DNA from: Candidatus Coprocola pullicola
GTDB lineage: Bacteria > Bacillota > Clostridia > Lachnospirales > Anaerotignaceae
Direction: 5' to 3'
DNA length: 46,985 bases
Assembly: GCA_018715395.1 (NCBI GenBank)
Contig: DVLQ01000052.1
Coordinates: 1 to 46,985 of the forward strand
Position numbers and translations under genes: made by a program. Numbering within the stretch: position 1 is the stretch's first letter; each line of letters starts with the position of its first letter. This document shows positions 1 through 7,793 of this stretch, in pieces. The notes under the pieces are model-generated. The model did not search any database and was not told the DNA's origin. It was given only the letters and a program-made list of their open reading frames with translations.

Positions 1-2
1 TG

Positions 3-704
3 GTGGAAAAAGCCAAAAAAGAAGTAGAAGTAATCATTCGCGATGAAGGAGAAGCGGCAACATTTGACACAGGTGTAAACGGGCTTCACCCTGAATTGGT
101 AAGACTGCTTGGCAAGCTGAAATATCGTACAAGCTATGGGCAAAATGTATTAAAACATTCTATGGAAGTGGCGCATTTGACAGGATTAATGGCGGCAGAA
201 CTGGGAGCTGACGTCAATATTGCAAAAAGAGCAGGTTTGCTTCATGATATTGGAAAAAGTGTTGACCATGAGCAGGAAGGTTCTCATGTAAGCATTGGAG
301 TGGGGCTTTGTAAAAAATACAAAGAATCCCCTTTGGTCATCAATGCTGTGGAGGCGCATCATGGAGATGTGGAGCCTGAAAGTATCATCGCTGTGCTGGT
401 GCAGGCGGCAGACGCCATTTCTGCGGCAAGACCCGGCGCAAGAAGAGAAACATTGGAATCTTACATTAAAAGATTGGAAAAATTAGAAGAAATTGCAGAT
501 AATTTCAAAGGAGTAGAAAAATCTTTTGCCATTCAAGCAGGACGTGAACTGCGTATTGTAGTAATGCCTGAGGATGTAGGCGATGAAGATATGACGTTGT
601 TGGCAAGAGATATTGCTAAAAAAATTGAAGAAGAGCTGGAATATCCGGGGCAGATAAAAGTAAATCTCATTCGAGAAACAAGAGCAACAGAATATGCAAA
701 ATGA
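3..704 (+). CDS. rny: Ribonuclease Y, C-terminal part (5' end outside window)
   Basis: RNase Y is the membrane-anchored endoribonuclease that starts mRNA decay in Firmicutes. The reading frame is open to the window edge, so the N-terminal membrane anchor, coiled coil and most of the KH domain lie outside. What is visible is the HD phosphohydrolase domain, with the metal-binding LLHDIGK motif and a second EAHHGD motif, followed by the family's conserved C-terminal tail ([19 protein letters not shown], then [15 protein letters not shown]). The GTG at position 3 is an internal valine, not a start. The TGA at 702-704 is followed at once by a hairpin with a T-run, so the gene ends its transcription unit. 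Identification is strong because the visible part is almost invariant in the family. Confidence 0.95.
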   Translation: MEKAKKEVEVIIRDEGEAATFDTGVNGLHPELVRLLGKLKYRTSYGQNVLKHSMEVAHLTGLMAAELGADVNIAKRAGLLHDIGKSVDHEQEGSHVSIGVGLCKKYKESPLVINAVEAHHGDVEPESIIAVLVQAADAISAARPGARRETLESYIKRLEKLEEIADNFKGVEKSFAIQAGRELRIVVMPEDVGDEDMTLLARDIAKKIEEELEYPGQIKVNLIRETRATEYAK

Positions 705-705
705 T

Positions 706-738
706 AAAAAAGCCGATTTTTGAAAGTCGGCTTTTTTA
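706..738 (+). terminator. Intrinsic terminator of rny
   Basis: A GCCGA/TCGGC stem extended by flanking A and T runs (AAAAAAGCCGA ... TCGGCTTTTTT) lies 2 nt after the rny stop codon. Confidence 0.85.
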
Positions 739-1108
739 TATGAAAAAATTTTAAAGGGATTACAGTAAAATCTATTGTAATTATTTGTAGAAGGCTTTAC
801 AATAAAATATGGAAAAAATAAACAGTAATTTTAAGGATATTTTTATGTTCATTTAACATAAAAATAAAAAAATGTTGTATAAAGCTTTTATAAAATGATA
901 ATTAAATATATTTTGCTATTTTTTCTGAATTAGAAATGTACTAAGATAAATAACAATAATAAATTATAGCAGTATTTTAAAAATACTTACTATGTTTAAT
1001 AATATTTCTTTTTTGAAGAAAAAGTAGTCCTTTGTTTTATAATATTGCAAAAGAGAATTATTTATATATTAACGAAACAGAATCTAACTGTCTTGAAGGA
1101 GAAAATAT
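739..1108. other. AT-rich intergenic region, nothing recognisable
   Basis: About 370 bases of very A/T-rich sequence without an ORF, repeat or clear hairpin. It must contain the promoter of the following membrane-protein pair, but no -35/-10 pair stands out against the AT background. A good Shine-Dalgarno (AAGGAGA) lies just before the ATG at 1109. Confidence 0.5.
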
Positions 1109-1678
1109 ATGAATCAAAAAGTAAATCGTATCATTACAGTTGTTTCATTAGTAGTGATCATTGCTGTTGTAGCATTTTTTTTTAATGGCACTACTGTGCA
1201 TGATATACAGGGAAATGCTTTAGAGCAAACATTTTTACAAACTCTTTCTCAAAATGGCATGACTGCAGGTATTATTACAAAAGAAGAGAATCATTTCAAC
1301 AGCAAAACATTGTTTTTTGAAAATGAAACAGGACAAAAAGCTGTGGCAACGTATGTTAAAAGTATTTATGGAGATAGATGGAAACAGGTGTTTTTTATTC
1401 CATTGAATGAGGGAGAAAATATAAAAAAAGAAGGTCTGCTATTTCCCATTGACGACCACATATTTCAATATGAACTGAAATATGAACAAATGCAGAACGG
1501 CCAGCTGACTGTTTCTTTAACAGGAGAACAAAAACCTATTTTTACTATAAGGCTTTTTGGACTGGGCGTGATTGTAACGGCAGCTGTAATAGGTAGAATT
1601 GTAGGGGTTTGGCTGGGAAGAAATAAATTAAGCAGGTTGATGAAGGAAAATGAAAAAAATAAAAAAGATAAAAAATAA
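1109..1678 (+). CDS. Hypothetical bitopic membrane protein, first of a paralogous pair
   Basis: A 189-residue protein I do not recognise. It has an N-terminal hydrophobic segment (about residues 8-26), a ~120-residue polar domain that should lie outside the membrane, a second hydrophobic segment (about 146-170), and a short, very basic Lys-rich tail. The next gene encodes a paralogue: the segment after the first membrane span (FNGTTVHDIQGNALEQTFLQTLS here) is closely matched there, as is a central VATYVKSIYGDRWKQVF motif. The start is supported by AAGGAGA seven to eight bases upstream. The two genes overlap by 29 bases and are surely co-transcribed. No function can be assigned; the layout suggests a small envelope-associated domain held by two membrane anchors. 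Confidence 0.8.
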   Translation: MNQKVNRIITVVSLVVIIAVVAFFFNGTTVHDIQGNALEQTFLQTLSQNGMTAGIITKEENHFNSKTLFFENETGQKAVATYVKSIYGDRWKQVFFIPLNEGENIKKEGLLFPIDDHIFQYELKYEQMQNGQLTVSLTGEQKPIFTIRLFGLGVIVTAAVIGRIVGVWLGRNKLSRLMKENEKNKKDKK

Positions 1679-2192
1679 ACAAATATGGATAAATACTTTG
1701 TGCATACTGTTGTTTTTCTGTATAGTATTAGCGGATTTTAATGGAGCCACACTTCATAATATCAAAGGAGAGGAATTGGAGCAGTATTTTTTGCAAAGTC
1801 TGTCTGTAAATGATGACAGCCAAAAAGATAGTGTGATAAAAAAACAAAAATACAAAAATAGTATTACATTACTTTATCAATATGATAAAGAGAATTTAGT
1901 TGCTGCTACCTACATAAAGAGCATTTATCAGGATAAATGGAAAGAAGTTTTTCGCATAACCAATCAAGACAAACACATGCAGGATGGCGTTTATCATACT
2001 GTAATCAATGACCATATCTATATTTATGCGGCAACATATTATATAGAAAATGGAAATTTTTGGGTAAGTTTTAGTGATGCCACAAAACCGGAAGCTCTTC
2101 AAAACAAAGTAATGGATTGGATACTTCGCTTTTGTGGCGTAGCCATAGGTATTACAATAGCGTCTTGGTTTAGAATAATGAAAAGAAGATAG
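1650..2192 (+). CDS. Hypothetical bitopic membrane protein, second of a paralogous pair
   Basis: A 180-residue paralogue of the preceding protein with the same architecture: basic N-terminus, hydrophobic span (about residues 12-28), extracytoplasmic domain, C-terminal hydrophobic span (about 155-173) and a short basic end. Shared blocks are FNGATLHNIKGEELEQYFLQ and AATYIKSIYQDKWKEVF. The ATG lies inside the Lys-rich tail codons of the upstream gene and has its own GAAGGAAA ribosome-binding site there, giving a 29-base overlap in another frame. The gene ends 17 bases before the aminotransferase start, which has its own AAAGGAGAG, so all three genes may be one transcript. Function unknown. Confidence 0.8.
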   Translation: MKKIKKIKNKQIWINTLCILLFFCIVLADFNGATLHNIKGEELEQYFLQSLSVNDDSQKDSVIKKQKYKNSITLLYQYDKENLVAATYIKSIYQDKWKEVFRITNQDKHMQDGVYHTVINDHIYIYAATYYIENGNFWVSFSDATKPEALQNKVMDWILRFCGVAIGITIASWFRIMKRR

Positions 2193-2209
2193 TAAAGGAG
2201 AGAATTTTT

Positions 2210-3406
2210 ATGGAATTATCAAAAAGAGCATTAGCAATTAAGCCTTCTTCCACATTGTCAATTTCTGCAAAGGCAGCACAGTTAAAAGCCCAAGGAATAG
2301 ATGTGGTAACATTTGGAGTAGGAGAGCCTGATTTTGATACCCCAAAGCATATTTGTCAAGCAGCCATAGAAGCCATTAAAGAAGGAGAAACAAGATATAC
2401 CCCGGCTTCTGGCACACTGGAGTTAAAAGAGGCTGTTTGCAGAAAACTCAAAAGAGATAATGGGTTGGATTATACTCCTTCTCAAATTATCATCAGCAAT
2501 GGCGCAAAACATTCTCTTATGAATGTGTTTATGGCAATATTAAACGATGGCGATGAAGTGATAATCCCTGCTCCTTACTGGCTAAGTTATTCTGAAATGG
2601 TAAAAATTGCCGGCGGTGTGCCTGTCATTGTATATACCAAAAAAGAAAACAATTTTATGATGACAAAACAAGAAATGGAAAATGTTTATACATCAAAAAC
2701 AAAAGCGCTGATATTAACAAGTCCTTCTAATCCTACAGGAATGGTTTCTACCATGGAGGACTTAAAAACAGTAGCAACATTTGCCATTGAAAAAGATATT
2801 TTTGTGATTTCGGATGAGATTTATGAAAAACTCATTTATGACGAGGATAAAAAACATATTAGCATTGCTTCATTGGGAAAAGAAATTTATGACAGAACCA
2901 TTGTGATCAATGGCGTGTCAAAAAGCTATGCCATGACAGGGTGGAGAATTGGCTTTACAGCAGCGCCGGAGGCTGTGGCAAAATGTATCAGTGCATTGCA
3001 GTCTCACATGACATCCAATCCAAATTCCATTGCTCAAAAGGCAACTGTAGCAGCCTTAGATGGCTCTCAGCAATGTGTAGAAGAAATGCGCAAAGAATTT
3101 AAAAAACGCCGAGATTATATTTTTCAAAGACAAGAAGCCATTCCTCTGCTTGATGCATTAAAACCGGAAGGCGCATTTTACCTTTTTGTAGATGTGTCTA
3201 AAACATATGGCAAAAAAATGGGAGCAAAACAAATACAAAGTGCAGCAGATTTTGCTCAGGTGTTGTTAGAAGAAAAATATGTGGCAGTGGTTCCTTGTGC
3301 GGATTTTGGTATGCCGGATTATATCCGTCTTTCTTATGCAACTTCTATGGAATTGATTCAAAAAGGTATGGATAGAATAGAAGAATTGATAAAAGCATTG
3401 CAATGA
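2210..3406 (+). CDS. Pyridoxal-phosphate aminotransferase, class I/II (aspartate aminotransferase-like)
   Basis: A 398-residue fold-type I aminotransferase, probably transferring the amino group of aspartate (or an aromatic amino acid) to 2-oxoglutarate in the cytoplasm. Visible landmarks are GVGEPDFDTP near residue 36, TRYTPASG (61-68), SNPTG (173-177), SDEIY (201-205) and the Schiff-base lysine K238 in VSKSYAMTGWRIG; the C-terminal substrate arginine is in DYIRLSYATS. Length and motifs fit the AspB/AspC Iγ subgroup common in Firmicutes. Exact substrate cannot be decided from sequence; aspartate is most likely, and aromatic or alanine activity is possible. The start follows TAAAGGAGAG with normal spacing. 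Confidence 0.88.
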   Translation: MELSKRALAIKPSSTLSISAKAAQLKAQGIDVVTFGVGEPDFDTPKHICQAAIEAIKEGETRYTPASGTLELKEAVCRKLKRDNGLDYTPSQIIISNGAKHSLMNVFMAILNDGDEVIIPAPYWLSYSEMVKIAGGVPVIVYTKKENNFMMTKQEMENVYTSKTKALILTSPSNPTGMVSTMEDLKTVATFAIEKDIFVISDEIYEKLIYDEDKKHISIASLGKEIYDRTIVINGVSKSYAMTGWRIGFTAAPEAVAKCISALQSHMTSNPNSIAQKATVAALDGSQQCVEEMRKEFKKRRDYIFQRQEAIPLLDALKPEGAFYLFVDVSKTYGKKMGAKQIQSAADFAQVLLEEKYVAVVPCADFGMPDYIRLSYATSMELIQKGMDRIEELIKALQ

Positions 3407-3410
3407 TGCT

Positions 3411-3441
3411 AAAGGGCAGAGGGGAAACCTTTTGCCCTTTT
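3411..3441 (+). terminator. Terminator-like hairpin after the aminotransferase gene
   Basis: AAAGGGCA (3411-3418) pairs with TGCCCTTT (3433-3440) around a loop that holds GGGGAAACC. Only four T follow, so it may be weak. The loop coincides with the left end of the Nudix tandem duplication. In the second repeat copy (from about 3778) only the 3' arm TTTGCCCTTTT is present, so no hairpin forms there. Confidence 0.5.
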
Positions 3442-3460
3442 AAAAAACAGGAGTAATTTT

Positions 3461-3562
3461 ATGTGTGATAATATCTGCTTTGTTAGCAAAAGGCATGATT
3501 GTATTTTGAACAATATTGTTGATGGTAAAATATGGAGAGAAGTGAAAAAATATGAGTTATGA
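3461..3562 (+). CDS. Small ORF upstream of the Nudix pseudogene (33 codons), doubtful
   Basis: An ATG with a good ribosome-binding site (CAGGAG, spacing 8) opens a 33-codon frame that ends across the ATG of the decayed Nudix copy. In the second repeat copy the same ATG (3808) reads only 16 codons before a stop. The residues HDCILNNIVDGKI faintly recall the N-terminus of HIT-family proteins (DCIFCxIxxGEIP), so it may be a gene remnant that was carried along in the duplication. It could equally be a chance ORF. Confidence 0.25.
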   Translation: MCDNICFVSKRHDCILNNIVDGKIWREVKKYEL

Positions 3563-3775
3563 AGTGTATTACACAATACAAAGGAAAGTTTTTATCTGTA
3601 AAAGAAGATACCATTACATTGCCTGATGGTAAAACTGCCTCTAGAGAAGTGGTGTAAAGAATGCCCATTGATAAACAGGGAAATGTGATATTGGTACAAC
3701 AATATCGCTATGCTGTAGGGTAAATGTTGTTGGAAGTAGCGGCAGAATTACTGCTAAAGAGTAGAAAGAGAACCC
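3552..3775 (+). pseudogene. Decayed 5' half-copy of the Nudix hydrolase gene
   Basis: The ATG at 3552 matches the intact gene's ATG at 3906 and the first five codons are the same. Compared with the intact gene there is then an 8-base deletion (ATAAAAAG missing after GAAGTG), which shifts the frame. Later come a CAA-to-TAA stop (about 3655), a deletion of about 18 bases that removes the AATAI region, and another CAA-to-TAA stop (about 3721). Similarity stops just after the beginning of the Nudix box, where the tandem copy ends. It cannot make a functional protein. The lesions are all in this copy, so the 3' copy has been kept under selection. Confidence 0.88.
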
Positions 3776-3905
3776 ATTTTGCCCTTTTAAAAAACAGGAG
3801 TAATTTTATGTATGATAATATCTGCTTTGTTACCAAAAAAAGCATGATTGTATTTTGAAAGATGTTGTTGTTGGTAAAATAAAATATAGAGAGAAGTGAA
3901 AAAAT

Positions 3906-4436
3906 ATGAGTTATGAAGTGATAAAAAGTATTACACAATACCAAGGAAAGTTTTTATCTGTAAAAGAAGATACCATTATATTGCCTGATGGTAAAACTGC
4001 CTCTAGAGAAGTGGTGCAAAGAGGGGCAGCCACAGCCATATTGCCCATTGATAAACAGGGAAATGTGATATTGGTACGGCAATATCGCCATGCGGTAGGA
4101 CAAATGCTGTTGGAAGTACCTGCAGGATTGCTGGAAGAAGGGGAAAACCCGGCAGACTGTGCCAAAAGAGAACTGGAGGAAGAAACAGGTTATAAAACAA
4201 ACGCATTGGAGTTTGTTTGTCAAATGTATCCTACTCCCGGTTTTTGTATGGAACAATTGTATCTATATTTTGCAGAGGAGTTGGAAGAAGGTAAACAAAA
4301 CTTTGATGAAGATGAATTTATTGAAGTGGAAAAATATACTATAAAGCAAGCATTGACTATGATAGAAGAGGGAAAAATAAAAGACGCCAAAACAATATTG
4401 CTTCTTTATGGATATGCAGTAAAAAAAAGAACATAA
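3906..4436 (+). CDS. Nudix hydrolase, ADP-ribose pyrophosphatase type
   Basis: A 176-residue Nudix enzyme that most likely cleaves ADP-ribose to AMP and ribose-5-phosphate, as NudF/YqkG-type proteins do. The Nudix box is complete: G74, E80, R88-E89-L90, E92-E93 and G95 in GLLEEGENPADCAKRELEEE followed by TGY. The N-terminal half carries the family pattern (VVQRGAATAILP, VRQYRHAVGQMLLEVPAG). A GAGAGAAGTG ribosome-binding site precedes the ATG at modest strength. The neighbours spoIIM and xerD fit: Nudix-spoIIM-xerD grouping is familiar in Firmicutes. Its 5' region has been tandemly duplicated upstream, so expression may now be driven from duplicated leader sequence. Confidence 0.9.
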   Translation: MSYEVIKSITQYQGKFLSVKEDTIILPDGKTASREVVQRGAATAILPIDKQGNVILVRQYRHAVGQMLLEVPAGLLEEGENPADCAKRELEEETGYKTNALEFVCQMYPTPGFCMEQLYLYFAEELEEGKQNFDEDEFIEVEKYTIKQALTMIEEGKIKDAKTILLLYGYAVKKRT

Positions 4437-4511
4437 ATAAATTCTTTTGAGCATATATTTTTGATAGGACAAGGTAAAAAGAAATTCTGCTTTGTTTGAG
4501 GAGGAATTTAT

Positions 4512-5117
4512 ATGCCAAAAAGGAGAAATAAACAAGAAAAAAGGCAAATGATGGCTGTCATGATTTGCCTTTTCTTTTTACTTTCTACAACCATAGGCGC
4601 AATTTTTGCAAATGGTTTGTCCCAAGAAGATGTTTCTGCATTGCAATTAAATATACAAAAACTCTTTGCAGAACAAAAGGCAAATACATTTTCAGCAATA
4701 TTTTTAAAATATTTAAAATATGACATATTGATATGGCTGGGAGGTTGTTTTTGCTATGGAGGTGTGCTTTCAGCGGGGGTGTTGGCTTTTCGAGGTATTT
4801 CTCTGGGATATACTACAGCCATATTAATTCGCAGCTATGGAGGAAATGGCATTGTGGCAGCTATCTGCTCTTTATTTCCTCAAAATCTGATATTATTGCC
4901 TGTTTATTTTTTTATGACATGGCTTGCACTGTGTTTTTTGCTGGAACAAAGAAAGGGAATTTCCGGAAAAGGTGCTTTAAAAAGAGAGGCACAAAAAAGA
5001 TGGACAGAATACAGCATACTATTTTTTGGTTCTGCTGTATTGATTGCCGCAGCTTCTTTTTTAGAATTGCATTTATCTAATGTATTATTAAATTGGATAG
5101 CTCCTTTGTATCAATAA
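4512..5117 (+). CDS. spoIIM: Stage II sporulation protein M
   Basis: A 201-residue polytopic membrane protein of the SpoIIM (DUF95) family. In Bacillus, SpoIIM works with SpoIID and SpoIIP in peptidoglycan remodelling during forespore engulfment. Visible here are a basic N-terminus, a first span (about residues 14-33), an extracytoplasmic stretch, then four further hydrophobic segments. The central signature region, YDILIWLGGCFCYGGVLSAG then FRGISLGYT, and the LFPQNLILLP motif are typical. The length matches the family (about 200). The start follows TTTGAGGAGGAATTTAT. It sits between the Nudix gene and xerD, the usual context in endospore formers. Confidence 0.9.
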   Translation: MPKRRNKQEKRQMMAVMICLFFLLSTTIGAIFANGLSQEDVSALQLNIQKLFAEQKANTFSAIFLKYLKYDILIWLGGCFCYGGVLSAGVLAFRGISLGYTTAILIRSYGGNGIVAAICSLFPQNLILLPVYFFMTWLALCFLLEQRKGISGKGALKREAQKRWTEYSILFFGSAVLIAAASFLELHLSNVLLNWIAPLYQ

Positions 5118-5203
5118 AATTTTCTATAAAGTGAAAAATATGGAAAAATATGGAGAAGAGTCTGTTTTTTTTTAAAAAATAATCTATGTTTTATAAAAAT
5201 ATA

Positions 5204-5232
5204 TCGACTTTTTTTTGAAAAAATATTATAAT
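5204..5232 (+). promoter_or_regulatory. Probable sigma-A promoter of xerD
   Basis: TCGACT (5204-5209), a 17-base spacer, and TATAAT (5227-5232) lie about 90 bases before the xerD start. The -10 is perfect and the -35 matches TTGACA at four of six positions. Confidence 0.55.
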
Positions 5233-5320
5233 AACTTATCAGACAAAGAAACGAGTGTTTTTATTATAAGAAAATGAAAATAAAGTAATAATGATATTTA
5301 AGGAGCAGTGATTATATACT

Positions 5321-6205
5321 ATGGAAGAAAAAATTGCATTGTTTTTACAGTATTTAAAAAATCAAAAGCGTGCATCAGAAAACACTGTTCTGTCTTATGG
5401 TAGAGATTTGAAGGGATTTACAGCTTTTTTAAAAAATACAGATGTACCGGATTTTAAAGCTGTCAATAAAACCACGCTTTTAGCTTACACCTATGAGATG
5501 AAAAAACAAAAAAGAGCTGATGCAACCATTTCAAGAAGTATGGCTTCCCTTCGTTCTTTCTATCATTATTTACAGCAATTAGGAGAAGTAATGGAAAACC
5601 CGGCAATGCAACTGGAATTGCCTAAAGTAGAAAAAAAAATGCCTGAAATATTACTGCTGGAAGAAGTAGAACTGCTTTTGGAACAGCCTAAATCAAAAAA
5701 TGTAAAAGGATTGCGTGATAAGGCAATGCTAGAAATGCTTTATGCAACTGGTATTCGTGTTTCTGAACTAATTTCATTAAAGATAGAAGACATCAATCTT
5801 TCTTTGGAGTATATTAAGTGCAAAAAAGGAGAAAAAACTAGAATCATACCTTTTGGCAGTGCAGCAAAAAAGGCATTGGAATCCTATGTAAAGGAAGGCA
5901 GATACATATTAGCAGAAAAAAATGACTCTGATATATTTTTTTTAAACTGTAATGGAAAGCCTATGACTAGACAGGGTTTTTGGAAAATTGTCAAAGGCTA
6001 TGCAAAAAAAGCGGGTATTGAAAAGGAAATTACTCCCCATATGCTTCGGCATTCTTTTGCTGCCCATTTGTTGGAAAATGGCGCAGATTTACAATCTGTA
6101 CAGGAAATGTTGGGGCATTCTGATATTTCTACAACGCAAATGTATATGAAACTGGGAAAAGGAAAGCTAAGAAGCGTTTATGCCAAAACACATCCTAGAG
6201 CATAA
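5321..6205 (+). CDS. xerD: Site-specific tyrosine recombinase XerD
   Basis: A 294-residue tyrosine recombinase that, paired with XerC, resolves chromosome dimers at dif. The N-terminal SAM-like core-binding domain spans about residues 1-100 and the catalytic domain about 105-290. The catalytic set is complete: R146 (GIRVSE), K172 (KKGEKTR), H240 and R243 (HMLRH), H266 (LGHSD) and nucleophile Y275 (TTQMY). Length and position beside spoIIM fit chromosomal XerD better than a phage integrase. The Shine-Dalgarno AAGGAG is about 15 bases from the ATG, longer than usual, but a stop codon lies in frame just upstream, so no earlier start is possible. Confidence 0.92.
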   Translation: MEEKIALFLQYLKNQKRASENTVLSYGRDLKGFTAFLKNTDVPDFKAVNKTTLLAYTYEMKKQKRADATISRSMASLRSFYHYLQQLGEVMENPAMQLELPKVEKKMPEILLLEEVELLLEQPKSKNVKGLRDKAMLEMLYATGIRVSELISLKIEDINLSLEYIKCKKGEKTRIIPFGSAAKKALESYVKEGRYILAEKNDSDIFFLNCNGKPMTRQGFWKIVKGYAKKAGIEKEITPHMLRHSFAAHLLENGADLQSVQEMLGHSDISTTQMYMKLGKGKLRSVYAKTHPRA

Positions 6206-6219
6206 AAAAGTAGAATGAC

Positions 6220-6256
6220 ATACAAAAAGCTCCCATGTTAAGAGAGCTTTTTGTAT
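6220..6256. terminator. Bidirectional terminator between xerD and the stalk-domain gene
   Basis: A perfect 13-bp stem (ATACAAAAAGCTC at 6220-6232, GAGCTTTTTGTAT at 6244-6256) with A-rich and T-rich arms serves the two convergent genes. Its right arm touches the stop codon of the minus-strand gene. Confidence 0.85.
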
Positions 6257-6912
6257 CATAAAAGGGTCTGTTCTAAAGCGACTACTTCTGTATTGTCATA
6301 AAGATTGCCTTTATAAAATACAGTAACTTCTGAGCCTATGGTCAGCCCATTACATTTGCTTTTATCAGCATTGGAGGTGTCAAATGTATAATAAGTGCCT
6401 TCTGCTGTCTGAACAGAAAGTGTGTTCATGGTAGCATCTGTGATGGTGGCCGTCACTTGATTTGTTTGTTTTTCTACCAATATCACTTCGTTGGGTTCAT
6501 TTGTCATATTGATTGGAAAGATATTTGTAAAAAATAAACTAGGCACATATGTCATGCCATTTTTATTTTCGATTTCTGCACGCAATTCAAATACCATATC
6601 TCCATCTACTAAAACAGAACTTTCGCCGCTTTTGCATTCTGCTATGATATTATCCCCTGTAACGGTTATTTTTTTTGTGTTTGGTTCCCATACAACATCA
6701 TATCCCAAAAGTTCACAAACTTCTCTTAAAGGATACATATGGGCATGGTCTTTGTTTTCATAAATTGGATTTTGCAACCATGTACCATTTACTTGAGCTG
6801 TATAGTCATTTTTTTCTATGACTGGCGCAGCATAGGGGCTTGCAAAGCAGGGAACTGCCATAAAAATAGATGATATAACACTGATAAACACTACTTTCAT
6901 ATTATTTTTCAT
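6256..6912 (-). CDS. Secreted copper-amine-oxidase-like (stalk) domain protein
   Basis: A 218-residue exported protein. Residues 1-24 form a signal peptide (basic start, hydrophobic core, cleavage near CFASP). The next ~100 residues look like a copper amine oxidase N-terminal (stalk) domain: YPLREVCELLGYDVVWEPNTK with repeated short beta strands, then GMTYVPSLFF. These domains are common in cell-surface proteins of Clostridia and do not imply oxidase activity. The remaining ~80 residues (QVTATITDATMNTLSVQTAE onward) look like a small beta-rich domain. The start is supported by GAGAGGAGGC. Its role is unknown, probably at the cell surface. It stands alone between a terminator and a gene-poor repeat region. 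Confidence 0.7.
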   Translation of the reverse strand: MKNNMKVVFISVISSIFMAVPCFASPYAAPVIEKNDYTAQVNGTWLQNPIYENKDHAHMYPLREVCELLGYDVVWEPNTKKITVTGDNIIAECKSGESSVLVDGDMVFELRAEIENKNGMTYVPSLFFTNIFPINMTNEPNEVILVEKQTNQVTATITDATMNTLSVQTAEGTYYTFDTSNADKSKCNGLTIGSEVTVFYKGNLYDNTEVVALEQTLL

Positions 6913-7163
6913 AAAAATATGCCTCCTCTCAATACATTTTATAAAACCTTTTATGAATAAGACGGTTTTGAATAGTAAAAAGTTTCCTATACTTAAAAAT
7001 TTTTTAAAATATCAATCAATTTATTTGTATCATGACTGTTGGCATGATTTATTGGCAAAAAAAGAAAAGTTTAAACTTTGATTATTAATACTATTTAAAA
7101 AAATGAAAAAAAAATATGGGCAAAGGATTTTTTGAAATAACAAAAGAAAGTCAAAAGACTTCC
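6913..7163. other. AT-rich spacer with a terminator-like hairpin at its end
   Basis: No gene. The leader of the minus-strand stalk-domain gene must start here. At 7142-7167 AAAAGAAAGTC and GACTTCCTTTT form a nearly perfect stem with loop AAAA (one mismatch) and a short T-run, although no plus-strand gene ends here. It directly abuts the first tandem repeat unit. Confidence 0.4.
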
Positions 7164-7394
7164 TTTTAGAATGTAGAAAAACTATATATTTTTATAAATG
7201 TAATATATTGGAAAAGTTTAGTAAACGAAGTGTTTTCTCAATGCAATTCCCAGCCGGAATTTACTTCCAACAAGAAAGACAGGAAGTTTGAAGATATGTA
7301 TACCCATAGAACAAAGTGTTTATACTTCTATCTGCTCGTGGAAGACTTGAATGAAATGGATTTTTGACCAAGGGGGGAGACTTTGTGGACACTC
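7164..7394 (+). repeat. Tandem repeat unit A (256-bp period)
   Basis: The sequence from TTTTAGAATGTAGAAAAACT to about TTTGTGGACACTC is repeated 256 bases further on. The first ~115 bases are nearly identical to unit B (one substitution in TCTCAATGCAATTCC). The second half has diverged by substitutions and small indels. Neither unit has a good ORF. The end of unit B reads CLLIKDLNEMSFDETVSILW in one frame, so the units may be decayed coding sequence of unrecognised origin. Confidence 0.85.
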
Positions 7395-7419
7395 TTAGAG
7401 TGCTAGATTAGAAGCTGCT

Positions 7420-7652
7420 TTTTAGAATGTAGAAAAACTATATATTTTTATAAATGTAATATATTGGAAAAGTTTAGTAAACGAAGTGTTTTCTCAATAC
7501 AATTCCCAGCCGGAATTTACTTCCAACAATAAAACAGCAAGTTTGAAGATATGTATGCCCATGGAACGAACTGTTTACACTTCTGTCTACTCATCAAAGA
7601 CTTGAATGAGATGAGTTTTGACGAGACGGTGTCGATTTTGTGGATACTCTCA
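7420..7652 (+). repeat. Tandem repeat unit B (256-bp period)
   Basis: Second copy of the repeat, starting TTTTTAGAATGTAGAAAA and ending near TTTGTGGATACTCTC. The 23 bases between the units (about 7395-7419) are not repeated. About 30 bases after unit B begins the left end of the first IS200-like relic. Confidence 0.85.
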
Positions 7653-7727
7653 AAGGAAGTCAGAAAACTTTTTTGATTGGTAAACCAATAAAAACTCCTG
7701 GCTATGCCGAGGGAATCAGCAAGCTTT

Positions 7728-7791
7728 AAAAACCTCCTATATTATCATGATCTTAAGTTCTCCAATACACAAGAAAGCATAGGAGGTTTTT
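7728..7791 (+). promoter_or_regulatory. Inverted repeat sequestering the tnpA ribosome-binding site
   Basis: AAAAACCTCCTAT (7728-7740) is perfectly complementary over 13 bases to ATAGGAGGTTTTT (7779-7791), which contains the tnpA Shine-Dalgarno three bases before the ATG at 7794. In IS200 a stem-loop in the transposase leader blocks ribosome binding; the same logic is visible here. Confidence 0.8.
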
Positions 7792-7793
7792 AT

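Larger units (their letters stand above)
3429..3775 (+). repeat. First copy of a ~347-bp tandem duplication (decayed)
   Basis: This segment matches 3776-4150: the same TTTGCCCTTTTAAAAAACAG block (3431 and 3778), the same small leader ORF, and the same 5' part of the Nudix gene, with substitutions and small deletions confined to this copy. The sequence GGGGAAACC just left of copy 1 (3421-3429) recurs as GGGGAAAACCC inside the intact gene (about 4141-4151), where the copied stretch ends. The junction at 3770-3778 reads like a fusion of the two, which indicates duplication through short homology. Confidence 0.85.
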
